The notes under the pieces are model-generated. The model saw nothing but the letters and a program-made list of their open reading frames with translations, made no database searches and was not told the DNA's origin. From Echiichthys vipera (Eukaryota; Chordata; Actinopteri; Perciformes; Trachinidae), in NCBI GenBank assembly GCA_963691815.1, contig OY829650.1, positions 31,914,577 through 31,978,576 on the forward strand: a stretch of DNA of 64,000 bases, written 5' to 3'. Shown piece by piece: positions 36,901 to 47,779 of this stretch. Both the position numbers and the translations under genes were made by a program. The number at the start of each line of letters is the position of its first letter. The stretch's first letter is position 1.

Positions 36901-38283
36901 ATAACAGTTAAAATGATGATTTAGTAATATAACAGTTAAAATGATGATTTACTAATACAACAGTTCAGTAAAATGATGATTTACTAATATAACAGTTCAG
37001 TAAAATTATGATTTACTAATATAGCAGTTAAAATGATGATTACTAATATAACAGTTAAAATGATGATTTACTAATATAACAGTTCAGTAAAATGATGATT
37101 TACTAATATAGCAGTTAAAATGATGATTTACTAATATAACAGTTCAGTAAAATGATGATTTACTAATATAACAGTTAAAATGATGATTCACTAATATAAC
37201 AGTTCATTAAAATGATGATATACTAATATTACAGTTAAAATGATGATTTACTAATATAACAGTTAAAATGATGATTTACTAATATAACAGTTCAGTAAAA
37301 TGATGATTTACTAATATAACAGTTAAAATGATGATTTACTCATAGAACAGTTCAGTAAAATGATGATTTAATAATATAACAGTTCAGTTAAATGATGATT
37401 TACCAATATAACAGTTCAGTAAATGATGATTTACTAATATAACAGTTAAAATGAGGATTTACTAATATAACAGTTCATTAAAATTATGATTTACTAATAT
37501 AACAGTTCAGTAAAATAACGATTTACTTATATAACAGTTCATTAAATGATGATTTACTAATATAACAGTTCAGTAAATGAGCATTTACTAATATAACAGT
37601 TCAGTAAAATGATGATTTACTAATATTACAGTTCAGTAAATGATGATTTACTAATATAACAGTTCAGTAAAATGATGATCTACTAATATTACAGTTCAGT
37701 AAATGATGATTTACTAATATAACAGTTCAGTTAAAATGATGATTTACTAATATAACAGTTAAAATGACGATTTACTAATTTAACAGTTAAAACAATGATA
37801 AACTAATATAACAGTTAAAATGATGATTTACTAATATAACAGTTAAAATGATGATTTACTAATATAACAGTTCAGTAAATGATGATTTACTAATATAACA
37901 GTTCAGTAAATGATGATTTACTAATATAACAGTTCAGTAAAATGATGATTTACTAATATAACAGTTAAAATGATGATTTACTAATATAACAGTTCAGTAA
38001 AATGATGATTTACTAATATAACAGTTCATTGAAATTTACTAATATAACAGTTCAGTAAAACGATGATCTACTAATATAACAGTTAAAATGATGATTTACT
38101 AATATAACAGTCCAGTAAAATGATGATTTTCGAATAAAACAGTTCAGTAAAATGATGATTTACTAATATAACAGTTAAATTGATGATTTACTAATATAAC
38201 AGTTCAGTAAAATGATGATTTACTAATATAACAGTTAAAATGATGATTTACTAATATAACAGTTCAGTAAAATAATGATTTAC
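33957..38283. repeat. AT-rich ~30-bp satellite array, right block
   Basis: Continuation of the same array after the sushi-type element, about 4.3 kb. It contains a 657-bp tandem duplication. It is more mixed in unit type near its right edge, as expected for an array end, and stops abruptly at a retroelement fragment. Confidence 0.96.
34641..35930. repeat. 657-bp direct duplication inside the array
   Basis: Markers repeat exactly 657 bp apart: TTACAGTTCATTAAATG at 34641 and 35298, AATGATGGTTTAC with TGG at 34751 and 35408, and GATTTATTTATATAAC at 35224 and 35881. The copies diverge shortly after the last marker. Confidence 0.85.
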
Positions 38284-38845
38284 TCGACTCAGGGGCGGAC
38301 ACTAATATTATTGACACCAAGTTGGTCCGTCCTAATCAGTTCCCGACTATTTCCCTGGATACTCCGTTGGTGGTCTCAGTGGTGAAGAGTTGAACAGTTC
38401 CAGACAGTTCGGACCAGCTGAGGAGGAGGAAGCCGGTTCGGACCACTTCCTACCCTCTTCCTGCGTTATGGCCTCTTACCTGGGAGATAGAGACGACGGT
38501 GAGCCAAGCCCAACGCACTGACCCTGACCCTGGTGGTGGCCCTCCGCCAGTGTTCGCTCCCAGGTGCTCCAGTGGGGTCATTCCTCTCGACTCGACTGCC
38601 ATCCGAGGATCGCCAGGACCCTGTCCCTCCTTCATCATCCTTTCTGGTGGACTTCCATGATGAAGGATACCCGGGAGTTTGTCAAGGCCTGCACCGTCTG
38701 CGCTAGAAGCAAGGCCTCTCATCGTCCTTCAGCTGGCCTTCTCCGCCCTCTTCCCTTGCCCGGCCGTCCCTGGTCCCACATAGCGTTGGACTTTGTCACA
38801 GGACTGCCTGATAAACTATCGGCAAATATCCAAACTGTCCTGTCT
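38284..38845 (+). pseudogene. Sushi-type pol remnant (protease piece plus integrase zinc domain)
   Basis: The first 100 bp encode a protease active-site segment (LDSGADTNIIDTKLV). After about 80 bp of mixed sequence comes an integrase N-terminal part in two frames: WEIETTVSQAQRTDPDPGGG, then VLQWGHSSRL and the zinc-domain end KACTVCARSK followed by WSHIALDFVTGLP. Reverse transcriptase and RNase H are missing between the two pieces and the integrase core is cut off, so this is a dead relic. It is a different copy from the element at 30116-33956 and lies on the opposite strand. Confidence 0.82.
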
Positions 38846-38879
38846 CACAAAACTCTTGAAATCATTAGTCAATAATCAG

Positions 38880-39340
38880 CTCAAATAGTTTCTCTCATGA
38901 AAGAATGTGTTCAGAGTCCACATTAATCTGGTTTCAGAGCTACTCATATCACTTCCTGGCACTGCTATTACTTTGGTTATAAATGATATCTGCTGCTGAC
39001 ACAGGGAAACGTGCTGCTCTCTATGTCGATCAAACAAAAGCTTTTGACACTGTGTCTCCTGCAGGGGCTGTGAGTGCTTTTAGGCTGGGGTTTTTTTTGT
39101 AAATAAGTCCTGTAGATGGTTTCAGGGCTGTCTCAGAGAGTAATGTGTCATTTTGAGAAATGATTCTTGTGTATCTTTATCACTCTCAAAAGGGGTTCTG
39201 CATGGGGCAATATGAGGGTCTTATCTTGTTCACAATTAACATGAACAATATTGCATCCTTTATAACAAACTGTAATGCCCATTTATATGACGATGAGTTC
39301 AGACAGTTTTGTATTGCTTTGTTAATACTAAGTTAATAAA
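38880..39340 (+). pseudogene. LINE reverse transcriptase relic
   Basis: Broken pieces of a non-LTR reverse transcriptase are readable in shifting frames: SGFRATHITSW, then ALYVDQTKAFDTVSP (the catalytic block normally read as VDLTKAFDTV), then a KGVLHGAI / GSYL segment and HLYDDEF, which stands for the usual YADD motif. There are many stops and frameshifts. Probably a Rex1 or L2-like family. Too decayed to class firmly. Confidence 0.65.
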
Positions 39341-39756
39341 TATATGCTATTCTTCAGAGTCAGCTATACTGTGGACAACAGCTTACATATCATCACTTTT
39401 CGTGGATGTCATGATTCTCTTCATGGCAGCCCTCCCTTCCCCTTTTGTCGTGTTGTTTGTCATTCCCTGTCTGTCTATTCCTCATGTGCCTTTCCCCATT
39501 CTTTCTGTGGGAGTGTGGTGGGCGGGGTTTCATGTTTCCCAGACGACCTAGGTTCTGCTTGTTGGTCATCAGAGTGTGACTATAAAGAGCTCCCTCTGCC
39601 TAACCCATAGACTGTATTAAAAATGGACGTAGCCTCTCCGCCGGGGCCCGTTCTCGCAACTTGATCCAATCAAATCACCTCTGGGAGTCGCCATCTTGTC
39701 AGACTTCGACTCCTCCTCATTTCCTCTTACCAAAAAAGGGCATTGATGTGACCAGT
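39341..39756. other. Unassigned spacer, possible old LTR and short repeat
   Basis: 39407-39605 starts TGTCATGATTCT and ends with GACTATAAAGAGCTCCC. This resembles the promoter half of a sushi-type LTR. From 39607, CATAGACTGTATTAAAAATG is a short interspersed sequence I associate with fish genomes. Neither is certain. No gene seen. Confidence 0.3.
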
Positions 39757-40177
39757 TCTCCTGGTCCAGAGTGACTTCAGTGATGAGAGTACGTTCAGTT
39801 TATTTGGGTCTGATGGAAACATTATGTTGGGCGTAGGAAAGACTGAACCCAAAGTGTGTAAAGAAGTCAGTTAAATTATGAGGAGGAAGTGTCATGGTGT
39901 GGGGAGCTGCAGCAGGAGTTGGGCCTCTTGTTCAGTTACATGGCAGGATGAATGCAAATGTTTATGTGAACCTCCTTCAGCAACATGAAATACCTTCGAT
40001 GCAATCGTCTCCCAATCAGCTGCAATGTTCATGCAAGATAATGTCCCCTGTCACACTGTAAAACAGGTGAAGCAGTTCACTGAAGCTAAGAATATTGGAA
40101 CAATGAAATGACCGGAGTCCAGATCAAAACCCCATAGAGAATCTCTGGAAAATCCTTGTCAACAAAGAAATGTCTAA

Positions 40178-40749
40178 GGGCGCACTCACACTGTCCATCC
40201 GTACCGTGCCCCGTGCTTTAGTCCCCCCCCTCCCTCTCCCCCCGCGGCCCAGGCCTGTTTGTACTCATACTGCCCTGGCCGCGATTGCTTCTTGCTGCCT
40301 ATACGTCATCACGCCGTAACACGCATTGATGACGTCATCGCGATGCGTCGCTTTGTTTGCAAATGTGCACAGTCTTTTGGCCACATAATGGAAAGCAGCG
40401 CAGAACACACTCCAACACTCCACCTCCGCATCACACCAACTTGAACCTTTCGCCGCCATTGTTTTAAATGTCTGCACATGGTCTGTCCTTCTTTTTTCTA
40501 TGTCCCAACAGGCGCACATAAAATGACGTCAGAACCGCCGTAGGCCTCATGCTCGTACACGTGCGCACGCTTGTGCTCGTACATGTGCAAACGTGCTTGA
40601 AAAAAGCCCACCTCTCCCAAACGGGCAGTGGACGGCGAGCTTACCGCACCAAGACGCAGTACGCTTGCACTCACACTGGTCAAACGAACTAGACTTTAGC
40701 CCCTGGAACGTGCTTGGGCACGGTATGGATGGACAGTGTGAGTGCGCCC
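40178..40749. mobile_element. PIF/Harbinger-type MITE
   Basis: A 572-bp insertion with terminal inverted repeats of about 34 bp and one mismatch. The left end starts GGGCGCACTCACACTGTCC, and the right end is its complement. It is flanked by a TAA duplication (40175-40177 and 40750-40752). The Tc1 copy at 60842-62387 reads straight through this point with a single TAA, giving an empty site. A three-base TAA/TWA target and GGGC-starting ends are typical of PIF/Harbinger. It has no transposase. The small open frames inside it are not genes. Confidence 0.85.
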
Positions 40750-41027
40750 TAAGAAACCTACTACAGTTAGTGAACTGTGGAAGAGAGTGAGTCAGAATGG
40801 ACCAAGATCAAACCAGAGCAGTGTGAGAAACTAGTGATGTCCTGTGGGCGCTGATGTGCTGAAGTCATTCAAAGTTGTGGCCTCTACACTTCCTGTTCAT
40901 TTTTTAATCCTAGAGAAGAAAACATTGTTGAAGTCTTCTCTTCTGACACAGTAGTCACTGTTCTCTAATTTTGATCACTGCTTTTTTCACTAAATAAAGG
41001 TTTTTGTTGAAGTACCTCGGTTATTTA

Positions 41028-41670
41028 GTCCAGAGTCCTAACAAAAACAAAAAGGTTTGAGCACATCACTCCTATTTTATCATCACTTCATTGGCTCCCA
41101 GTTAAACAAAGAATTGATTTTAAAATACTTCTTATTGTTTTTAAATGGCTTGGCTCCTTCTTACGTTGTTGACATGCTCACAAAATACACACCAGTGAGA
41201 TCCCTTAGATCATCAGCTAAAGAGCTCCTCACTATACCCAGAATCAACTCCAAATCAGCTCATGGCGCTTTCAGCCACTATGGTCCTACTCTCTGGAATT
41301 CTCTTCCACATGAACTACGGTCTGTTACAACAGTGTCTTCTTTTAAAAGTAAACTAAAAACGTATCTTTTTTTTGCAAGCTTTTAATTATGTTTAAAGAA
41401 TGTGTTTTATTTCTGTCCTGTTTGTTTACTTCAAGAATTTTTATTATCATTATTATTACTATCTCCTTTTTAAATGATAATAATAATACATTCTTGTATG
41501 ATTGTATAATGTCCTAAATGTTTTGTTTTAATGTTTTATGTTTATGTTTAATTATTTTTATCCTATATGCTATTTTATGTTATACATGTATCTTTGTTTT
41601 AATTTCTTGAAGCACATTGAGTTCACGCTTGTCGTCTGAAATGTGCTATATAAATAAATTTGACTTGACT
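41028..41670 (+). mobile_element. 5'-truncated LINE insertion (reverse transcriptase C-terminus and tail)
   Basis: Encodes the final part of a LINE ORF2: LNGLAPSYVVDML, RSLRSS, GPTLWNSLPHELR and SFKSKLKTYLF, motifs shared by L2 and Rex1-type LINEs. An AT-rich 3' UTR follows, ending TAAATAAATTTGACTTGACT. Flanked by a 5-bp duplication ATTTA (41023-41027 and 41671-41675) inside the Tc1 terminal repeat, so the limits are precise. Confidence 0.85.
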
Positions 41671-41792
41671 ATTTAAAAAACATGCTATAGACACAGAGAA
41701 TATTCAATCAAATTCTGAACAGTAAAAAATAACATTATTTCAGAAAAAATCAAGAATTAATACTTTGTTCTCTAATTATGATCTCTGCTGTA

Positions 41793-43180
41793 TTTCTACC
41801 CATACATTTTCTTTGGCTGCTTCTATGTTTATTTTTATTCACAGTATTCAGCATTTCTTAGTTTGAAAAGTATGGAAACAAAACTAGTGAAAACCTCAAA
41901 TATAGCTGTTGTGGTCCAGCCAAAAAGAATGAGATGGAAAGATCTGATGCAGGACGATTAAAAAAAAGTTTCTGAGTATTTCTGAGAAAATTCTTAATAG
42001 GTTCCTTGGTGAAGAAAGAATGCAGTACAAAAGCTGTGGATGTCTGAACCTCAACTTGTCTCGTCTAGTCCATGGACCTGTACACAAGAATACAGTGAAT
42101 GAAGAAAAAGACTCTCTTTCAATAAATGGCTCAGGCATACAGAACAAACTAAGGTTGAACCGCCTCATATTGGTAGCTGTGTTAAATGTTGTCCACTGTG
42201 TAGTGATTGATTGAAAGATTATTTGATCACAAGTTGTGTTGTTTAATGGAAATATTTGCTTTGTTGCATGTGTTAAACCAGGTGTTTGTCATTTTGTCCA
42301 GGAACTTTCAGTTCAGGTCTGTGTGAAGTGTTTTAGAAAATACTTCTGAGTGGACCAATGTGATCAAGTGAATAAGGACAAACTCTTAATGATTCTGAAG
42401 TAATGAGTTTGTCTGTTTGGTAAGAAGACTATAAACAGGACAGCAGTCTTTCAGCAGTGTTTCATTTGATTGTGAATAATCAGCTAAGATCTTCTATATA
42501 TCAACATGTTAAACGCAGAAATGCACAAAATATAAAGAAAATGTTCCATTATTAAGTTGAATGTGTTTGAACAGTTTTGAAAACAGTGTGTTAGCATTTG
42601 TGTGCTGTAAATTGTGTTCTGCAGAGTTCATGGGTTTTGGCAAATGTGACTTCAGGTCTTTTTAGAGGAAAGAGTGATAAAGTCAGTAAACACTGCCATC
42701 TGCTGCCAGACGTGGTCAATCAAATAGCCCAGCAGAGGAGAGCTCAGGCCTGCCTGTCCTTTAACCAGTGTACCGAGGTCAAACCCTCACACTGCTCCAG
42801 TGTCCAGAAGCTAGAGCCTCTACAGGCTGGACATCTGCTGTCAGCTGAGCCTGGCTTACAGACACATCTCACCTCAGTGTTGTGAACTAATTCTCGCAGG
42901 TCTCTGCTGATCGTGGTGGTGCCTGCTGCCGTGGTCCTGCGTGCTTCCTGCTGCTATCATCACTATTACTCATACATACTATCACTGGTCTGATAAATTA
43001 TTACATTTGTAGCCATATTATCAGTAATATATCTCATTGTATCACAGCTGTATTACCACAACTCATCATTGATCATATTTACCACCGTAATTATTATCAT
43101 TGTCATATTCTATCACCTTAGCTGTGCTTGTTTGTACTATTTGACTATATTAACTGCCATAACATTTAAGTCATATGGTG
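41793..43180. other. Intergenic sequence, nothing recognised
   Basis: AT-rich sequence with only short chance frames. The longest (95 codons at 42598-42885) has no recognisable domain. No RNA gene or clear repeat seen. Confidence 0.5.
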
Positions 43181-43340
43181 TCACATGGTTACTGAAAGTG
43201 TGTCTGTCTCTGTCTTTGTGTCTGTCTTTATCTCTCTCTGTCCATCTGTCCATCTTTTCTCTCTTTCTCTCTCCTTTTCTTCCTCCCCAACAGGTGTAGA
43301 CAGATGTCCGTCAAAAGACATCCCCAAAGCCCTCTCCTAA
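43181..43340 (+). repeat. Pyrimidine-rich tract with LINE 3'-UTR piece
   Basis: A run of CTCT/CTGT repeats leads into CCAACAGGTGTAGACAGATG. The same word order (pyrimidine tract, then CCAACCGGTGCAGACAGATG) occurs at 51055-51120 just before a LINE tail, so this is a fragment of the same LINE 3' region. Confidence 0.5.
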
Positions 43341-44100
43341 GGAAATACTTACAGTGATGAACACTGCAGCCTCTTGGGGGCACTAGAAGATCTTTAAACA
43401 GGTCTGGGGCTCTGTTACTGTGTACTGCGAGATCTCTGAGCCTTGTGTAGAGCAAGATAAATACAATACAAACATTCTGCAGTAGGATGGTCAATCATTT
43501 CTGTCCAGAGTGAGAGAAGAATCCCCCTGAGCTGAGCTTATGTCAGTGGAGCATGCAAACTGTGTAAAGCTGATTCTACTCTGGAGTCTCCGACAGAGCT
43601 CACTGTCCTCTAGGATGAGTGACTACAGTCTGCACCATATCTGTGGTATGTACACTGGCAGGATTCCTACAGCCTGTCGGGCCAACGCCCTCTCTCTGTA
43701 TGTGTCTCTGCAGCTGCCTGTTTGTACTTGAGCTATGTTTAGGACTCTTGCAGGTTGGACGATGAAGGAGTCCCAGAGGTGTGTAGATCTGTGGCAGAAG
43801 CAGAATAAGCAGCTGCTCAGGGCCCTGCAGTAACCACAGACCCCCTGAACAGTCAGATTATGTAGCGTTTGATTAGTTTATTACTCTTTCTATATTTGTA
43901 GAGAAACTGAACATATTTATTTTAGTTATGGTTATCAGTTTTTGCTCCTGATAAACACCCACAGACATAGTTGCCCTTTATTTGTACTAGATAATTTTAT
44001 CAGTGCATGTTTGACCCCCCCCCCCCCCTCTTTTACAAACAAGCTCAACTAAGACCAAAACACTGGATTTTTACTGCTACATTTACAAATACTTCCACAC
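43341..44100. other. Intergenic sequence, nothing recognised
   Basis: Only short unconvincing frames. A poly-C run lies at about 44015-44028. Confidence 0.5.
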
Positions 44101-45010
44101 TCTTGCAATGGTGGTTCAACGCGCCCTCGTTCACTTCCCCTCAGCTCTTGCCCTCGTTCACTTCCCTACCACCATTTTAAGGGCCGTTCCAATAGACTGA
44201 AAAACTGAGGGTAACTTGGTGAGATGGACCCTCGGAGGGCTGAGTGATCGAGTGAACAATGATGGTCACTCCAGAGGTGGATTTCACCCACAATACATTG
44301 CAGTTGGTGGAAGGGAATACATCCATGGGTAGGTGTGAGTAATGGTCGCAAAACTCTGTGATTGCTCTCCACTAAAGAAGAACAATGTGCATAAATAAAG
44401 AAACTTTTTATTAAAAAACTTCACTGTCTGACACGCTTTTCAGTTTCAGTTTTCTATAAATAACATCTGATTATAAGTCTGTATTCTTACACGTGTGGGC
44501 TGTTCACCTGTTTATCAGATCGTTTCTGAAGAAAACCTCATTGATAGCTTCCTATTTTACTGAAAAATGACAGGTTGCGGTAGATATTTAGTCAACTTAT
44601 TCTAGTTTATACATCTACAGTATACTTGACTTGTGTGGTTTCTTCTCAACAGTATCTGTAAACCCATGGAATAAATGTTATTTTGCAATATATCACAGCA
44701 ATAACAATGATGATAATCATAATATAGTTTACAAACAGAAGTTTTTGAATCAAAGAAGGATGCAGCTGTTTACAAAGTGCAGACGTCTTACAATCATATT
44801 ATCTCATTAAAATGAGTCTGAAGATATTTCTGATTATAAGTAAGAAGCAGTACAGTGCTAAACCTACAACCGTCGATCGATTCATGATAGTTTGGGCTGA
44901 AGTGAACGAGGGCAGGTGCGTTCCTTTTCATCCCCCACTCCTCCACCATTTCCCTCAGTTCTCCAAGTGGCCTCTGTGTGACGTGTGCAGCTATGTAATA
45001 CCAAGGGCTG
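44101..45010. repeat. Degenerate inverted-repeat element, possible DNA transposon
   Basis: GCCCTCGTTCACTTC near 44121-44165 (present twice) has its complement GAAGTGAACGAGGGC near 44899-44914. Further loosely matching inverted pieces flank them, such as AACTGAGGG against CCCTCAGTT. Ends and target duplication could not be defined. No transposase seen. Confidence 0.35.
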
Positions 45011-46464
45011 GGGGGAGGTGAACAACTAATGAAACGCAACTTTTGTGTCAGAACGGATAACATCATGTTCTAAACGTATGGCTAAAGTCAAAGTGATCAG
45101 CTGTTAATATTGTAGATTGAAACATAAATATTTGCCCTGTATCTTTTGCTACTGAGAAACAGCTGATTGAATTGATGTAGATGGATCACTCACAGTTTAC
45201 CAGAGAAGATATCAGGTGTGATGTGGAGGAGAACATGTTATTGATTAGAAGAGGACTTTATTTTCTTTTTTTATTCTTCTGTGGCTTTTTCTGTTTCAAT
45301 GTTACTTATTTTTTTACAGAACACAGTAAATGGTGGCAGCCGTATTGCATACCATCATATAAGTATATAAACACAAGTCATATTTTAAAAAAACTGAAGC
45401 AAATAAAGAGTATATGATATTTATTATGTAATCATTTTAAACAAAAAGGTTATGACATAGATGACTATTGACATACAAATAATGCTATCTGTCATATTTT
45501 TTTCCTAAGTCAGCTCTTCATGAGGCTGGCCTCCTTAAATTACCTCCATCCTCAGCTGAACAGCTCATGTGATCCTACCCCTGTAGTATAATGGCCTGTG
45601 TCAAGAGTGTGAATTATTTTGTCCAAGTCACAAGACAGAGTGACTGAGAATTGGTTGACAGTGTAACACATTGTATATACTTTATAATGTTCTTCAATAA
45701 AGTGATTTGTTTGGGAAAGCAGCCTTCTGAGCACCTTTGGAGAGTCGTATTCGCAAACGCCACAAAGAAAAGGTCTATTTTCATTCCAGCTCAAAAATTC
45801 ACTGTGTCGGCCACCATATCAATAATCTGTGATATTTTGAAATGTATTCTCTTAACTTGAAATTCTACCACTCCTCCCACCTTCGCTCACTGGCTCAGCG
45901 AGACATTATTCAAATGGAAAGACTGCGCCTGCACAAACCCAACCGACAGAACAGATTGGAGAGAATCTGGGGCCCCTTCCTGGCCCAGTGTCAGGTGAGA
46001 CACCTGACTCAACCTTTCACATGCTACCTGCTTTACGTTAACAAATGCAACTATGGTTTTTCTGTAAGTCTACCTATAAAAATATCACAACTGTCTGGCA
46101 GCCCCCTTTCTTTTTGTTTTTTCCCTCTTCTTTTCCTCTGTTTTCTTTTATGTTTGACTGTTTCTCTACTGTGGTATGTTCTGTACAGTTTTGTAGATTT
46201 AAAAACTGTAAATAAAGTAGTACAAAGATGTGGAGTGCAGTGAAAAGAAACATATTTCCCTTGGAAATGTAGTGGATCAGAAGTAGAAAGTGCCATCAAA
46301 AGAAAAAGTACAGGTCTTGAGTGAATGCACTTATTCCACCAGTGGGTAATAATATTTAATAATAATAATATTTAAAAGAGTTTTCAGTCCTGCAGGCAGC
46401 CGTGTGTTGCGTGCCTGTAGCTGAGCTTGTGTGGATGTGGTCAGTGTGCAGTCTGACACTAGGC
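45011..46464. other. Intergenic sequence with a possible LINE scrap
   Basis: At 45878-45965 a short frame reads SLAQRDIIQMERLRL then NRLERIWGPFLAQCQ. This resembles the extreme C-terminus of L1-type ORF2 proteins but is too short to be sure. The rest is AT-rich with no recognised feature. Confidence 0.4.
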
Positions 46465-47428
46465 GGGACAGGTCTGCTCTGTGTCCCCAGAGTCAGGACT
46501 TAACATGGGACAGGTCTGCTCTGTGTCCCCAGAGTCAGGACTAAACAGGGGACAGGTCTGCTCTGTGTCCCCAGAGTCAGGACTAAACATGGGACAGGTC
46601 TGCTCTGTGTCCCCAGAGTCAGGACTAAACATGGGACAGGTCTGCTCTGTGTCCCCAGAGTCAGGACTAAACATGGGACAGGTCTGCTCTGTGTCCCCAG
46701 AGTCAGGACTAAACATGGGACAGGTCTGCTCTGTGTCCCCAGAGTCAGGACTAAACATGGGACAAGTCTGCTCTGTGTCCCCAGAGTCAGGACTAAACAT
46801 GGGACAGGTCTGCTCTGTGTCCCCAGAGTCAGGACTTAACATGGGACAGGTCTGCTCTATGTCCCCAGAGTCAGGACTAAACATGGGACAGGTCTGCTCT
46901 GTGTCCCCAGAGTCAGGACTAAAAATGGGACGAGTCTACTCTGTGTCCCCAGAGTCAGGACTAAACATGGGACAGGTCTGCTCTGTGTCCCCAGAGTCAG
47001 GACAAAACATGGGACAGGTCTGCTCTGTGTCCCCAGAGTCAGGACTAAACATGGGACAGGTCTGCTCTGTGTCCCCAGAGTCAGGACTAAACATGGGACA
47101 GGTCTGCTCTGTGTCCCCAGAGTCAGAACTAAACATGGGACAGGTCTGCTCTGTGTCCCCAGAGTCAGGACTAAACATGGGACAGGTCTGCTCTGTGTCC
47201 CCAGAGTCAGGACTAAACATGGGACAGGTCTGCTCTGTGTCCCCAGAGTCAGAACTAAACATGGGACAGGTCTGCTCTGTGTCCCCAGAGTCAGGACTAA
47301 ACATGGGACAGGTCTGCTCTGTGTCCCCAGAGTCAGGACTAAACATGGGACAGGTCTGCTCTGTGTCCCCAGAGTCAGGACTAAACATGGGACAGGTCTG
47401 CTCTGTGTCCCCAGAGTCAGGACTAAAC
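46465..47428. repeat. 42-bp minisatellite, 23 copies
   Basis: The unit starts GGGACAGGTCTGCTCTGTGT and has a 42-bp period; first starts are 46465 and 46507. 964 bp gives 23 copies, mostly identical. Because 42 is divisible by 3, one frame stays open on each strand (14-residue repeats containing SPESGLNMG on + and FSPDSGDTEQ on -), which creates long false frames. No start context, splice sites or known repeat protein support translation. The array joins directly to a LINE tail on its right. Confidence 0.95.
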
Positions 47429-47779
47429 CTGGCGAGGCAGCGTTCAGTTTCTATGCTCCACAAATCTGGAACAATCTTCCAGAAAACTGCAGATCTGCTG
47501 CAACTTTTAGATCTTTTGAATCAAGACTGAAGATTTTTCTATTTGCAACTGCTTTTTAGTAAACTGCACTGTAACTTCTGTAACTGTAACAATCTTTTAT
47601 GTTTTAAAAATGACCTTTTATGCGTTTTAAATATTTTATATGTTTTAATCGACCTTTTATATGTTACAAATGTATATGTCTTATGTGTTATTTCTCCCAA
47701 CGCTTTTAATGTTTTATGTGAAGCACTTTGAATTGCCTTGTTGTTGAATTGTGCTCAAACTTGCCTTGCCTTGCTTTGA
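47429..47779 (+). mobile_element. LINE 3' end fragment (L2-like)
   Basis: The frame after the minisatellite reads GEAAFSFYAPQIWNNLP, then SAATFRSFESRLKIFLF and a stop at about 47559. This is the conserved end of L2/Rex1-type ORF2. An AT-rich 3' UTR follows and ends in repeated TTGCC (47757-47778). The 5' side is cut off by the minisatellite. Confidence 0.75.

Larger units (their letters stand above)
39757..41790 (+). mobile_element. Tc1-like transposon copy, truncated, with two nested insertions
   Basis: The sequence matches the element at 60842-62387 (opposite strand) from the catalytic DERRF-type region through PIENLW to the right terminal repeat, which ends GATCTCTGCTG followed by TA (41791-41792). 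The left end and the DNA-binding half are missing. Several stops are present. A Harbinger-type MITE (40178-40749) and a truncated LINE (41028-41670) lie inside it. Both were identified by comparison with the uninterrupted copy. Confidence 0.85.

Noticed and set aside
40265..40519. 84-codon - frame as a gene
   Set aside because: It lies wholly inside the Harbinger-type MITE and has no domain.
42598..42885. 95-codon + frame as a small gene
   Set aside because: No recognisable motif, no conserved context, and stop density around it is that of random sequence.
46481..47530. 349-codon + frame and 141/175-codon - frames as repeat proteins
   Set aside because: The 42-bp period is divisible by 3, so open frames are automatic. 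No start context or splice sites support a gene.
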